Source: JAICKM01 sp038228295 (GTDB lineage: Bacteria; Chloroflexota; Chloroflexia; QHBQ01; JAICKM01). From it: a stretch of DNA of 64,000 nt. Shown piece by piece: positions 8,668 through 16,587 of the stretch. The position numbers were made by a program, and so were the translations under genes. Positions within the stretch are counted from its first letter, which is position 1, and each line of letters starts with the position of its first letter. A model generated the notes under the pieces. The model made no database searches and was not told the origin of the DNA. It was given only the letters and a program-made list of their open reading frames with translations. The DNA is taken from NCBI GenBank assembly GCA_038228295.1, contig JBBRPH010000009.1, forward strand, positions 44,225 to 108,224, read 5' to 3'.

Positions 8668-9231
8668 ATGGCTAAAATCTCAGCAGATCAGTTTAAGCGC
8701 GGTATGACGGTGGTGTTTAACGATCAGCCGCACCAACTGATCGAAGTGGAGTTCGTCAATCCAGGCAAAGGGGGGTCTTTCTATCGCACCTCGCTGAAAA
8801 ACCTCAAGACGGGGCGCGTGGTGGATTTCACCTTCAAGTCGAATGAGTCGCTGGAGGATTACGAAGTCTACACCCACGATATGCAGTATCTGTACAACGA
8901 CGGCAGCGAGTACCACTTTATGCGCCAGGACACGATGGATCAGTATGGCGTGCCGGGGGACGTGCTGGGCCGCGCTGCCGAATTCCTGGCGGAAGGCGAC
9001 ACCTACCAGATTGTCATGCACGGCGAGGAAGCGCTGGGCATCCGCCCGCCGAAGCGCGTGGTGCTGCTGGTTACCTCGGCAGATGCAGTGGTCAAAGGGT
9101 CCACCGTTTCCGGCGTGAACAAGAACGTGGAGCTGGAGAACGGAGTCACGGTCTCGGCTCCCGGCTTTATCAAAGAGGGCGACCGCATTGCCGTCAACCC
9201 GGAGAACGGCGAATACATCGAGCGGGTCTAA
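8668..9231 (+). CDS. efp: Translation elongation factor P
   Basis: 187-residue EF-P, which relieves ribosome stalling at polyproline stretches. Domains: KOW-like domain I (about 1-65), then two OB domains; SGVNKNVELENG and the C-terminal GEYIERV fit the family. The loop at 31-36 is NPGKGG, with Lys34 exactly where E. coli EF-P is beta-lysylated by EpmA, so this EF-P is a plausible substrate of the two preceding enzymes. The ATG follows AAGGAG by 7 nt. No EpmC (hydroxylase) is encoded nearby. Confidence 0.96.
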   Translation: MAKISADQFKRGMTVVFNDQPHQLIEVEFVNPGKGGSFYRTSLKNLKTGRVVDFTFKSNESLEDYEVYTHDMQYLYNDGSEYHFMRQDTMDQYGVPGDVLGRAAEFLAEGDTYQIVMHGEEALGIRPPKRVVLLVTSADAVVKGSTVSGVNKNVELENGVTVSAPGFIKEGDRIAVNPENGEYIERV

Positions 9232-9269
9232 CCGTTGCGCGTCGGCCCGTTTCGGCCGGTGTGTCTCTG

Positions 9270-9296
9270 CGACCCCGGCCGGAACGGCTGGGGTCG
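9270..9296. terminator. Bidirectional hairpin between efp and the receiver gene
   Basis: An 11-bp stem with one G-U pair (CGACCCCGGCC / GGCTGGGGTCG) and a GGAAC loop lies between convergent genes. There is no U-run on either strand, so termination would depend on stem strength. Confidence 0.6.
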
Positions 9297-9300
9297 TAAC

Positions 9301-9723
9301 TCATGCGCCGGCGGACAAGGCAGCGAAGATGGCGCTTTCGAGATCGTCGAGGCTATAGGGCTTTTCGATGAAGCGGAAGACCCCGGCAGCAGCAACTTCA
9401 GCGAGGTCTGAAGGTAGGCGCGAGCCGGACATAATGATCACCGGCACGTCACCCAGATCGGCCTCGGTCCGCAGGCTATGCAGCACCTCGATGCCGCCGT
9501 GCGGCGGCACTTGCAAATCGAGCAAAATCAGATTGGGGCGTGCGGTGCGTGCGTGATCGAGGGCAACATAGCCGTCGGCAGCTTCGCGCAAATCGCACGG
9601 CAGAATATCGGAGAGGAATTCACGCAGCAGCCCGCGTTGTTCAGGGTTATCCTCCACCAGCAGGAGGACCGGGGGGGCGCCGGTAGAGAGATTATTCAGG
9701 GCCGTTGCTTCCATTAGTGCCAT
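9301..9723 (-). CDS. Single-domain response regulator (receiver)
   Basis: 140 residues holding one CheY-like receiver and no output domain. The acidic pair ED (in LLVEDNPEQ), phospho-acceptor Asp69 (LILLDLQVP), the MSGS position of the conserved Thr/Ser and the K of EKPY are all present, so it should be phosphorylated. The longest frame starts at a TTG (9738); the ATG at 9723 with GGGGGA about 7 nt upstream is preferred. No histidine kinase is adjacent, so its partner is encoded elsewhere. Confidence 0.88.
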   Translation of the reverse strand: MALMEATALNNLSTGAPPVLLLVEDNPEQRGLLREFLSDILPCDLREAADGYVALDHARTARPNLILLDLQVPPHGGIEVLHSLRTEADLGDVPVIIMSGSRLPSDLAEVAAAGVFRFIEKPYSLDDLESAIFAALSAGA

Positions 9724-9900
9724 AACTAGATCCCCCAAGTCGGAATTAGAACTCTCTGTTGCGGCAGCATCACAATAAGGCTCAGGTGCTGTTCATAGCC
9801 GCTATAAACTATAGCGCATCGGCGTTACTGTAAGGTTTGGTAACAGCTGCCTAGCAGCTTTGTTATCATTCTTGTTCAAGGTTGCACAGGAGTATTATAC

Positions 9901-9951
9901 ATGAATCAGGTGCGGGATCAAGTAGGTGACTCTGTGTTTGTTCAACGTTAG
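9901..9951 (+). other. Possible 16-codon mini-ORF with a good ribosome-binding site
   Basis: ATG at 9901 preceded by AGGAG (8 nt) opens a 16-codon frame, MNQVRDQVGDSVFVQR, ending at TAG, about 85 nt upstream of the ABC exporter. It could be a leader peptide or chance; only the ribosome-binding site supports it. The rest of 9739-10035 holds the minus-strand promoter below and nothing else recognised. Confidence 0.25.
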
Positions 9952-9959
9952 ACATTACC

Positions 9960-9987
9960 ATTATACTCTGATTCAGGGTAGAGTCAA
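9960..9987 (-). promoter_or_regulatory. Promoter directed towards the receiver gene
   Basis: TTGACT (9987-9982), 16-bp spacer, TATAAT (9965-9960) on the minus strand. The predicted leader to the receiver gene is about 230 nt, long enough for regulation but without a recognised structure. Confidence 0.6.
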
Positions 9988-10035
9988 GCACCCAGGGGTT
10001 ATAACGCGGTAAGAGATTAGTAAGGGGCAACAGAC

Positions 10036-12063
10036 ATGGAACACGGCGGATGGTGGTCCTATATACGCTACGATGAACAACAAGACAAGCCGGCGATCAA
10101 CGGGGCGCTGTTGCGGCGGGTGGGCAGCTATGCCGCGCCCTACCGGGGACGCATCCTGATTATGCTCGGCACGATTGTCGCCATTACGCTGCTGGCGTTG
10201 GTGCCGCCGCTGCTGTTTCGCGACCTGATCGATCACGCGCTACCACAGCGTGATGGGGCGCGGCTGAACTGGCTGGCGCTGGGCATGATCGGCGCGCCGC
10301 TGTTGAGCGGGGCGTTCGGCGTGCTGCAACGCTGGCTGGGATCGCAGGTAGGTGAGGGTATTATCAGCGACTTGCGGACGGGGCTGTTTGCCCATCTGCA
10401 ACGGATGTCGCTGCGTTTCTTCACCAACACACGCACCGGCGAGCTGATGTCGCGCCTCAACAATGATGTGGTGGGCGCGCAACGCGCCGTCACCGGCACG
10501 ATGGTGGACATTGTCTCCAACACGATCAGCCTGGTCGGTGTGCTGGCGATCATGCTGTCGTTGGAATGGCGACTGACTTTGCTGGCCGTGGCTTTGCTGC
10601 CGCTGTTCATCTTCCCGGCGCGGCGCGTGGGCCGGATGCTGCGCGGCGTGATCCGTCGGCAGATGATCCTCAATGCCGAAATGAACGCGCTGATGAACGA
10701 GACGCTGAACGTCAGCGGGGCGCTGCTGGTCAAACTGTTTGGCCGCGCCGCCGATGAAAACCGCCGCATGACCGAGCGGGCACAGGGCGTGCGCGATGCA
10801 GGGGTGCGCCAGGCGTTGATTTCGCGCTGGTTTTTCCTGGGCCTCAGCCTGGCGAGTGCGGCGGGCACGGCGCTGGTCTTCTGGGTGGGCGGCCAGTTTG
10901 TGCTGAACGGCACCTTCACCATCGGCACGATTGTCGCCTTCAGTTCCTACCTGAGCCAGCTTTACGGCCCGTTGACCTCGCTGACTAACTCACGACTGGA
11001 ATTTGCCACGGCGTTAGTGTCGTTCGAGCGCGTGTTTGAGGTGCTAGACCTGCCGCTGGACATCACCGAGCGGCCCGACGCGCAGGCGCTGGGGGCGGTG
11101 GCCGGAGCGGTGCGCTTCGAGGGGGTATCGTTCCAATACGGTGACGGCGGCGGCATGGCGACTTCCGCCGGCGGGCTGGCCGAGGTCACGCGCTTCGGCG
11201 AAGCAAAGGTAGCACGCAGCCTTTCGGCCGGTGCGGCCGGTGCGGCCGCGTCTGATCCCGCAGGCAAAGTTGCGGACGGCCCGGACGCTGTGGCGGATGC
11301 GCGCCCGGTGGCCCGCCCGGCACTGCAAGATGTATCGTTCACCGTGGCGCCGGGTCGGCTGGTCGCGCTGGTGGGTCATAGTGGCGCGGGCAAGACGACG
11401 ATCACCTACCTGCTGCCGCGCCTCTACGATGTGACGGCGGGCCGCATCCTGGTGGACGGACACGATATCCGCGCCGTGACGCTCGATAGCCTAACGGCGA
11501 ATATCGGCATGGTGACGCAGGAGAGCTACCTGTTCCACGACACGATCCGCGCCAACCTGCTCTATGCGCGGCCCGCCGCGACGCAGGCCGAGATCGAGGC
11601 CGCCTGTCGTGCCGCCAATATCCACGACTTTTTAGCCGGACTGCCCGACGGCTACGATACGCTGGTGGGTGAGCGTGGCTACCGGCTGTCGGGCGGCGAA
11701 AAGCAGCGCATTGCCATCGCCCGCGTCATCCTCAAAGACCCGCGCATCCTGGTGCTGGACGAGGCGACCAGCGCGCTGGACAGCCGCACCGAAGCCCTGA
11801 TCCAAGAGGCGCTGGAACGGGTGATGCGCGGGCGCACCAGCCTGGTGATCGCCCACCGCCTCAGCACGGTGCTGGCCGCCGACACGATCCTGGTGCTGGA
11901 AGGCGGTTGCCTGGTGGAGCAAGGCACCCACGCCACCCTGCTGGCCCGCAACGGGGTCTACGCCGGCCTCTATCACACCCAGTTTCGGACGGACGATCCA
12001 TCCGCCAAAGACACCCAGGAGCCTGCCCCATTACCGGACGACGCACGGGTGGCGGTGGGGTAA
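10036..12063 (+). CDS. ABC exporter (MsbA/LmrA-like half transporter) with an insert in its ATPase domain
   Basis: 675 residues: an exporter-type membrane domain (about 25-330) and a C-terminal ATPase. Walker A is GHSGAGKT near 447, Q-loop QESYLFHD, signature LSGGEKQR near 550, Walker B ILVLDEATSALD near 571 and switch His in IAHRLST, so it should be catalytic. It most resembles homodimeric lipid or multidrug exporters. Unusually, about 55 residues rich in Ala and Gly separate the A-loop (VSFQYGDGG) from the next strand (PALQDVSFTV), where these are normally only a few residues apart. The ATG follows AAGGGG. It stands alone between long spacers. Confidence 0.92.
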   Translation: MEHGGWWSYIRYDEQQDKPAINGALLRRVGSYAAPYRGRILIMLGTIVAITLLALVPPLLFRDLIDHALPQRDGARLNWLALGMIGAPLLSGAFGVLQRWLGSQVGEGIISDLRTGLFAHLQRMSLRFFTNTRTGELMSRLNNDVVGAQRAVTGTMVDIVSNTISLVGVLAIMLSLEWRLTLLAVALLPLFIFPARRVGRMLRGVIRRQMILNAEMNALMNETLNVSGALLVKLFGRAADENRRMTERAQGVRDAGVRQALISRWFFLGLSLASAAGTALVFWVGGQFVLNGTFTIGTIVAFSSYLSQLYGPLTSLTNSRLEFATALVSFERVFEVLDLPLDITERPDAQALGAVAGAVRFEGVSFQYGDGGGMATSAGGLAEVTRFGEAKVARSLSAGAAGAAASDPAGKVADGPDAVADARPVARPALQDVSFTVAPGRLVALVGHSGAGKTTITYLLPRLYDVTAGRILVDGHDIRAVTLDSLTANIGMVTQESYLFHDTIRANLLYARPAATQAEIEAACRAANIHDFLAGLPDGYDTLVGERGYRLSGGEKQRIAIARVILKDPRILVLDEATSALDSRTEALIQEALERVMRGRTSLVIAHRLSTVLAADTILVLEGGCLVEQGTHATLLARNGVYAGLYHTQFRTDDPSAKDTQEPAPLPDDARVAVG

Positions 12064-12108
12064 AGGGCAGCGGCCGGCCGCGAACGCGGGGTGGGGTGCT
12101 GGGTGCCC

Positions 12109-12250
12109 ACCGCCCTAACCCCCAATCCCCTTCCCTACGGAAGGAAGGGGGAGCGCGACGGACTCCAATCCGATCCTTACAGATAACAGCTATTTCTGCG
12201 TAGACTCCCCCTTCCCTCCGTGGGAAGGGGGTTGGGGGGGTTAGGGCGGT
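12109..12250. repeat. Inverted-repeat element with CCCTAACCCCC arms
   Basis: Two arms of about 44 bp (12109-12152 and 12206-12250) are near reverse complements, beginning ACCGCCCTAAC and ending GTTAGGGCGGT, and each arm contains its own CCTTCCC/GGGAAGG palindrome. The 53-bp core is unlike its surroundings. It could be a non-autonomous (MITE/REP-like) element or act as a transcription end for the exporter gene. Confidence 0.6.
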
Positions 12251-12294
12251 CAGGCGCGCAAAACTCTGAGCCGCCGCCAGTGGTGTTGTATCTG

Positions 12295-12324
12295 TGGACA
12301 GCCCCGCCGCCCATCGGCTATAAT
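12295..12324 (+). promoter_or_regulatory. Promoter of the EAD1-like/beta-helix gene
   Basis: TGGACA (12295-12300), 18-bp spacer, TATAAT (12319-12324). The -10 overlaps an in-frame ATG at 12323, so the true start is the next ATG at 12356. Confidence 0.75.
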
Positions 12325-12355
12325 GCCCGTAACCCGCCCGCCGCAGGAGACCCCG

Positions 12356-13477
12356 ATGCAACTGACCGGCCCACAACTCAAACGCCTAAACCGCATCCTG
12401 GCGCACGCCTTCCCCAGCTACCCCGAACTGCAACGCATGGTGCGCTTTAGCCTGGGCGTGCAACTCAACACCCTCGTCCAGAGCGCCAACATCACACAGG
12501 CCGTGTTTGAGTTGGCGGACTGGGCCGACACGCATGATAAGCTGACCGAGCTAATCCGAGGCGCGCAGGAAGAGAACTCCGACCATGTGGAGCTACGTGC
12601 CTTCGCCGTCGAAGTCGGGGTACTGGCGGCTCCCGTGCCCGCCGGCCCTGCCGCGGTTGCCTCCTCTTACCGCACGCTGGTGGTAGACCAAATGCACCGA
12701 GGCGATTACTCCACCATCAGCGAAGCGATTAGTGCTGCCGCTCCTGGTGATCGAATTAACGTGCGCCCCGGTATTTACACCGAAGGATTGGTCATAGACA
12801 AGCCACTAGAAATCGTGGGTGAAGGCGACCGCACAGACATCGTGGTGCAGATCAGTGGCGCAAACGTAATCCGGTTCCAAACAAGTGCCGGACGGGTGCA
12901 AAATCTGACCCTGCGGCAAACCGGTAATGGCTGGTACGGTGTGGACATCAGGCAAGGTCACTTGGCGTTGGAAGAATGCGACATCCGCAGCGCCGGTTGG
13001 TCTTGTGTCGCTATTCATAGAGGCGCGTACCCCCACCTGCGTCGCAACCACATCCACGGCAGCAACCAAGCTAGGGTCTACATCTACGAGCAGGGGCAGG
13101 GGCTGCTGGAAGACAACGACATTACGGCCAATGCCAACGATGGGGTGGCGATCAGGAGCGGGGGCAACCCCACGCTGCGCCGCAACAGCATTCATAACGG
13201 CCAAGCGAGCGGGGTGTCCATTTACGAGCAGGGGCAAGGGTTGCTGGAAGACAATGACATTGCGGCCAATGCCAGGGCTGGGGTGGCGATCAAGTTCGGC
13301 GGCAATCCGACGCTGCGCGGTAATCGCATCCGCAAGAATGGTTACGAGGCCGTCTGGATTTCCGATGGTGGAGCCGGCACCTTCGAGAACAACGATCTGC
13401 GGGATAATGTGCGTGGTGCATGGGACATCGATCCCGCCTGCCTCCCCAACGTCAAGCGATCCGTCAACACGGAGTAG
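12356..13477 (+). CDS. EAD1-like domain fused to a right-handed beta-helix
   Basis: 373 residues. Residues 1 to about 85 are helical with the pattern L..L..AFPS...L..MV....G..L..........FEL..WA......L..L, resembling effector-associated domain 1 (EAD1), an adaptor that links components of bacterial conflict systems. From about 105 comes a pectate-lyase/NosD-like parallel beta-helix: TISEAISAAAPGD and VRPGIYTEGL, then rungs repeating YEQGQGLLEDNDI and GGNPTLR.N.I. ATG 12356 has CAGGAG 7 nt upstream. No catalytic residues for polysaccharide cleavage are evident, so a binding role is likelier. The same N-terminal domain type begins the NLR-like protein at 51734-54220. Confidence 0.78.
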   Translation: MQLTGPQLKRLNRILAHAFPSYPELQRMVRFSLGVQLNTLVQSANITQAVFELADWADTHDKLTELIRGAQEENSDHVELRAFAVEVGVLAAPVPAGPAAVASSYRTLVVDQMHRGDYSTISEAISAAAPGDRINVRPGIYTEGLVIDKPLEIVGEGDRTDIVVQISGANVIRFQTSAGRVQNLTLRQTGNGWYGVDIRQGHLALEECDIRSAGWSCVAIHRGAYPHLRRNHIHGSNQARVYIYEQGQGLLEDNDITANANDGVAIRSGGNPTLRRNSIHNGQASGVSIYEQGQGLLEDNDIAANARAGVAIKFGGNPTLRGNRIRKNGYEAVWISDGGAGTFENNDLRDNVRGAWDIDPACLPNVKRSVNTE

Positions 13478-13492
13478 CCCCGCCCAGGCCGC

Positions 13493-13530
13493 CGAATGCG
13501 TCCCAAATACGCGAATGCTGGAGACTACTA
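13493..13530. repeat. Diverged copy of the CACGAAT-type repeat
   Basis: GAATGCGTCCCAAATACGCG followed by AATGCTGGA matches, with a few changes, the unit at about 54331-54362 next to the other EAD1-like gene. It starts 16 bp after the beta-helix gene stop. Confidence 0.45.
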
Positions 13531-13571
13531 GCGGGTTTGGTGGCTCAGCGGCGGCTCCCCTCACCCCACCC

Positions 13572-13592
13572 CTCTCCCCCGCAGGGGGAGAG
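13572..13592. repeat. GC-rich palindrome CTCTCCCCC-GCA-GGGGGAGAG
   Basis: Perfect 9-bp stem with a 3-base loop inside a longer CCCTCACCCCACCCCTCTCC context, a type of dispersed palindrome seen in many GC-rich genomes. It may terminate the beta-helix transcript. The 13478-13819 spacer otherwise holds a heptamer array, the promoter listed below and a diverged CACGAAT-type repeat. Confidence 0.55.
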
Positions 13593-13662
13593 GGAGCTAC
13601 ACTTTCTCCGCTATTTATCCTGCACTCCACAGCCTCTCGCCTTTAGCACTACGTTTTCCCCA

Positions 13663-13697
13663 CTGACCCCCGACCCCCGACCCCCGATCCCCGATCC
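13663..13697. repeat. Heptamer array (CTGACCC/CCGACCC/CCGATCC) x5
   Basis: Five consecutive 7-bp units with strict period and single-base variation between units, in the spacer between the beta-helix gene and the PHP-domain gene. Confidence 0.8.
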
Positions 13698-13713
13698 CCC
13701 GCAACCCGCCGCC

Positions 13714-13742
13714 CTGACACCCTCCCCCCAATCTGGTATAAT
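13714..13742 (+). promoter_or_regulatory. Promoter of the PHP/glycolipid operon
   Basis: CTGACA (13714-13719), 17-bp spacer, TATAAT (13737-13742). Predicted leader of about 70 nt to the GTG at 13820. Confidence 0.8.
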
Positions 13743-13819
13743 TGCGGGTAATGGTTGCCGGGTGGGGGTGAGGGGCGGGGCGGCGGAGCCCCCGGCGGCG
13801 CTGAAAGGATTGTGTCTCT

Positions 13820-14620
13820 GTGCCACAAGGTCTCCCGACCACCGGCCCCGTCGTCTCGGCCGGGCCGCCTAGCCGCCCGGCGGGCTACAGCAAGGCCGAC
13901 TTGCATATCCACTCGACGTTTAGCGATGGGATTGACTCGATCCCCAAGATCCTGGAGTTTGTGGAGCATCATACCGACCTCGACGTGATCGCGATTGCCG
14001 ATCATGACGACGTGCGGGGGGCGCACGCGGCGCGAGAACTGGCGGCGCGGCGCAACTATCGCGTGCAGGTGGTGATGGGCACCGAAATCACGACACGGCA
14101 GGGTCACCTGCTGGCGTTGTTTATCGAGCGCGACTTCCCCATGCTCAAATCGTTGCGTGATTCGGTCGAGGCAGTTTACGGGGCGGGCGGCATGGTCATC
14201 GCCGCGCACCCACTGTCCAAGTTGACCGCCAGCATTCAGGAGAAGGCGCTGCTGGAGGTGCATGGCAGCGCCACCCCTTTTCACGGCATCGAAGCGTTCA
14301 ACCCCAGCGTGGCCGGCCGCGTGTCGTACCAGGCAGTGACCGCGCTCAATGCCCGGCTGGGCCTGCCGACGTTCGGCGGCAGCGATGCCCACGCGCTTTC
14401 GATGATCGGGCTAGGCTACACCTATTTCCCCGGCAGCGGCATCCCCGATCTGCTGACGGCGATTGCCGACCGCACGCTGATCGCCGGGGGCCGCTTCATG
14501 ACCTTCCGCGATCATGCGATCATCGCCGCGCCTAATATGTGGCGCAGCATGATCGTCTCCCCGGCCTATAAAGTGCAGCGGGCAGTACGGCGCACGGTCG
14601 GGGGGCGATCTAACCCATGA
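13820..14620 (+). CDS. PHP-domain metal-dependent phosphoesterase
   Basis: 266 residues with the PHP signature: KADLHIHSTFSDG (metal ligands H-x-H), IADHDDVRGA, MGTEITT, AAHPL and GGSDAHA. The family hydrolyses phosphoesters using two or three metal ions; the substrate is unknown. Start is GTG at 13820 with AAAGGA 10 nt upstream. It overlaps the PimA-like gene by 4 nt (ATGA) and so heads an operon with a glycosyltransferase and a phosphatidyltransferase. A role removing a phosphate from a polar lipid head group or its precursor would fit, but is inferred only from position. Confidence 0.88.
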   Translation: MPQGLPTTGPVVSAGPPSRPAGYSKADLHIHSTFSDGIDSIPKILEFVEHHTDLDVIAIADHDDVRGAHAARELAARRNYRVQVVMGTEITTRQGHLLALFIERDFPMLKSLRDSVEAVYGAGGMVIAAHPLSKLTASIQEKALLEVHGSATPFHGIEAFNPSVAGRVSYQAVTALNARLGLPTFGGSDAHALSMIGLGYTYFPGSGIPDLLTAIADRTLIAGGRFMTFRDHAIIAAPNMWRSMIVSPAYKVQRAVRRTVGGRSNP

Positions 14621-15933
14621 AAATCTGCCTGGTCTCGCCGTATGATTATCCGTATCCCGGCGGGGTCACGGAGCAGGTGAAGGGGCTGGAGAAGCACCTG
14701 CGCCTGCGCGGGCACAGCGTCACCATCCTGGCCCCCTCGTCGGAAGAAGACAGCACGCCGGTGCCCGGCAATGTGCGGCGGTTGGGCGACATCGTGGAGT
14801 TGCCGGCCAACGGCTCGCGGGCGCGCATCTCGTTGTCGCTAGGCATCAGCCGCACCGTGCGCGGCATCCTGGCCCACGAAGCCTTCGACGTGATCCACCT
14901 ACACGAGCCGCTGATGCCGACGATTCCGCTGATCGTGTTGCGCCAGTCGCTGACCTGCAACGTCGGCACGTTCCACGCCTACGGTGACGAAAGCCTGGCC
15001 TATGCCGCCGCCCGTCCCTTGCTGCGGAGCTATTTCGACCGCCTGCACGGACGCATCGCCGTCTCCCAGGCGGCGCGCGATTACGTCAGCCAGTATTTTC
15101 CCGCCGAGTACACGATCATTCCCAACGGCATTGATGTGGAGCGCTTCGCCACGCCGCAGCCGCCGCTGGAACGTTACCGCGACGGCCGCCCGACGATCCT
15201 GTTTGTCGGGCGCTTCGAGGAACACCGCAAAGGCTTCCGCACGCTGCTGCAAGCCCTGCCGTTGGTGCGCTTGGTGTGCCCCGATGTGCGCGTGGTGGTG
15301 GTGGGCAAAGGCGATCCCGATCTGTTCGCCGACCTGTTGCCGACCGAGCCGGGCGTGGTGGAGTTCGCGGGCTATGTCAGCGCCGCCGATTTGCCGCGTT
15401 ATTACCAGGGCTGCACGGTCTATTGCGCGCCTTCGACTGGGCAGGAGAGCTTTGGCGTGGTCCTCTTGGAAGCGATGGCCGCCGGTGCGCCGATTGTCGC
15501 CAGCCGCTGCGCGGGCTATGCGGCGGTGATGCAGCACGGCCGCGAAGGTTTCCTGTTCGAGCCGCGCAGCCCGGAGCAGTTAGCCGTGGCTTTGGTGCGA
15601 ACGCTGAGTGATCCCGACCTGCGTACCGCTATGATCGCGCAGGGCCGGGTAACGGCGGCGCACTATGACTGGCCGTTGGTAGTGGCCCAGGTCGAAGCCT
15701 ATTATGAGCAGGCCCGGCAACTGTTCCGTGCACAGGGCGGTAGTGGCCTGCGGTTCTCGTTACGCCGCTTGCGCCATTTAACCCCGACGGGTCTACCCCC
15801 CTGGTTGCCGCCGCGCCCGCCCGCCGGCGATTGGGACGGTGCGGACCGCACCACGCTGCGCCTGAGCGATTTGCTGGGCGCACGTTCCGGCCCCGGTCGT
15901 CCGCCGGGGGATGCCGCCGGGAGAGGAGACTAA
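14617..15933 (+). CDS. PimA-like GT4 glycosyltransferase
   Basis: 438-residue GT-B fold glycosyltransferase. The N-terminal motif SPYDYPYPGGVTEQV closely resembles phosphatidylinositol mannosyltransferase PimA; the C-terminal nucleotide-sugar site is seen in ILFVGRFEEHRKG and in ESFGVVLLEAMAAGAPIVAS (EX7E-type). A Pro/Arg-rich tail of about 60 residues follows the catalytic region. It overlaps the PHP gene and lies 3 nt before a CDP-alcohol phosphatidyltransferase, the combination seen in mycobacterial PIM loci. Mannosylation of an inositol lipid is the best guess; the sugar is not provable from sequence. Confidence 0.87.
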   Translation: MKICLVSPYDYPYPGGVTEQVKGLEKHLRLRGHSVTILAPSSEEDSTPVPGNVRRLGDIVELPANGSRARISLSLGISRTVRGILAHEAFDVIHLHEPLMPTIPLIVLRQSLTCNVGTFHAYGDESLAYAAARPLLRSYFDRLHGRIAVSQAARDYVSQYFPAEYTIIPNGIDVERFATPQPPLERYRDGRPTILFVGRFEEHRKGFRTLLQALPLVRLVCPDVRVVVVGKGDPDLFADLLPTEPGVVEFAGYVSAADLPRYYQGCTVYCAPSTGQESFGVVLLEAMAAGAPIVASRCAGYAAVMQHGREGFLFEPRSPEQLAVALVRTLSDPDLRTAMIAQGRVTAAHYDWPLVVAQVEAYYEQARQLFRAQGGSGLRFSLRRLRHLTPTGLPPWLPPRPPAGDWDGADRTTLRLSDLLGARSGPGRPPGDAAGRGD

Positions 15934-15936
15934 GCC

Positions 15937-16542
15937 GTGCTCACCAATGTTTTCCAGAGCTGGACGCGCACCCAGATGCGCCGCATCGCGACGATTTTTG
16001 TCAAAACCCCGATCACGCCGAATATGCTGACCGTCTGTGGCCTGTTCCTCAACATCGGCGTGGCGCTGGTGCTGGCCGCCGGCCACCTGGCGCTGGGCGG
16101 CGTGCTGATCCTGATCGCCGGTCTGTTCGATCTACTCGACGGCGCGTTGGCGCGCATCACCGACCGCATGACGGCCTTCGGCGGCTTCCTCGATTCGTCG
16201 CTCGATCGCTATTCGGAGGGCGTGATCTATATGGGGCTGCTCTGGTGGGTGTTGCAGGGCGGTCGGACAACCGAAGCGATGCTGATCCTGGCGGTGATCA
16301 TCGGCTCGATGATGATCAGCTATGTGCGCGCTCGCGCTACACCGTTAAACGTAGACTGCGAGGTGGGCCTGATGGCGCGTTCCGAGCGGATCGGCCTGCT
16401 GGCACTCGCGCTCATTCTGAGCCACTGGCTGCCGCAGGCGCTCACCTGGGCGCTCTGGCTGCTCACCGTCGGCACGCAAATCACCACCGTGCAGCGCATC
16501 GTCCACGTCTACCAGCACACCGATGGGGCGAAGAAGGCGTGA
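15937..16542 (+). CDS. CDP-alcohol phosphatidyltransferase (PI/PIP synthase-like)
   Basis: 201-residue membrane enzyme with the complete family motif DG-x2-AR-x8-G-x3-D-x3-D at residues 68-90 (D68, G69, A72, R73, G82, D86, D90). It moves a phosphatidyl group from CDP-diacylglycerol to an alcohol. Context with a PimA-like enzyme favours inositol (phosphate) over glycerol phosphate, though a PgsA-type role cannot be excluded. GTG start with GAGAGGAG upstream. Six hydrophobic segments are visible. It is the last gene of the PHP operon. Confidence 0.88.
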   Translation: MLTNVFQSWTRTQMRRIATIFVKTPITPNMLTVCGLFLNIGVALVLAAGHLALGGVLILIAGLFDLLDGALARITDRMTAFGGFLDSSLDRYSEGVIYMGLLWWVLQGGRTTEAMLILAVIIGSMMISYVRARATPLNVDCEVGLMARSERIGLLALALILSHWLPQALTWALWLLTVGTQITTVQRIVHVYQHTDGAKKA

Positions 16543-16543
16543 A

Positions 16544-16587
16544 ACGTAATGCGTAATGCGTAATTCAGAACTCGGATCTCAGGACTC
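16544..16587. repeat. Heptamer array, six units switching from GCGTAAT to TCAGAAC/TCAGGAC
   Basis: Starting 2 nt after the phosphatidyltransferase stop, six 7-bp units (ACGTAAT, GCGTAAT x2, TCAGAAC, TCGGATC, TCAGGAC) run without a phase break even though the sequence changes family halfway. Confidence 0.8.

Noticed and set aside
14899..15537. 212-residue frame opposite the PimA-like gene
   Set aside because: Antisense of a clear GT4 enzyme; no start signal.
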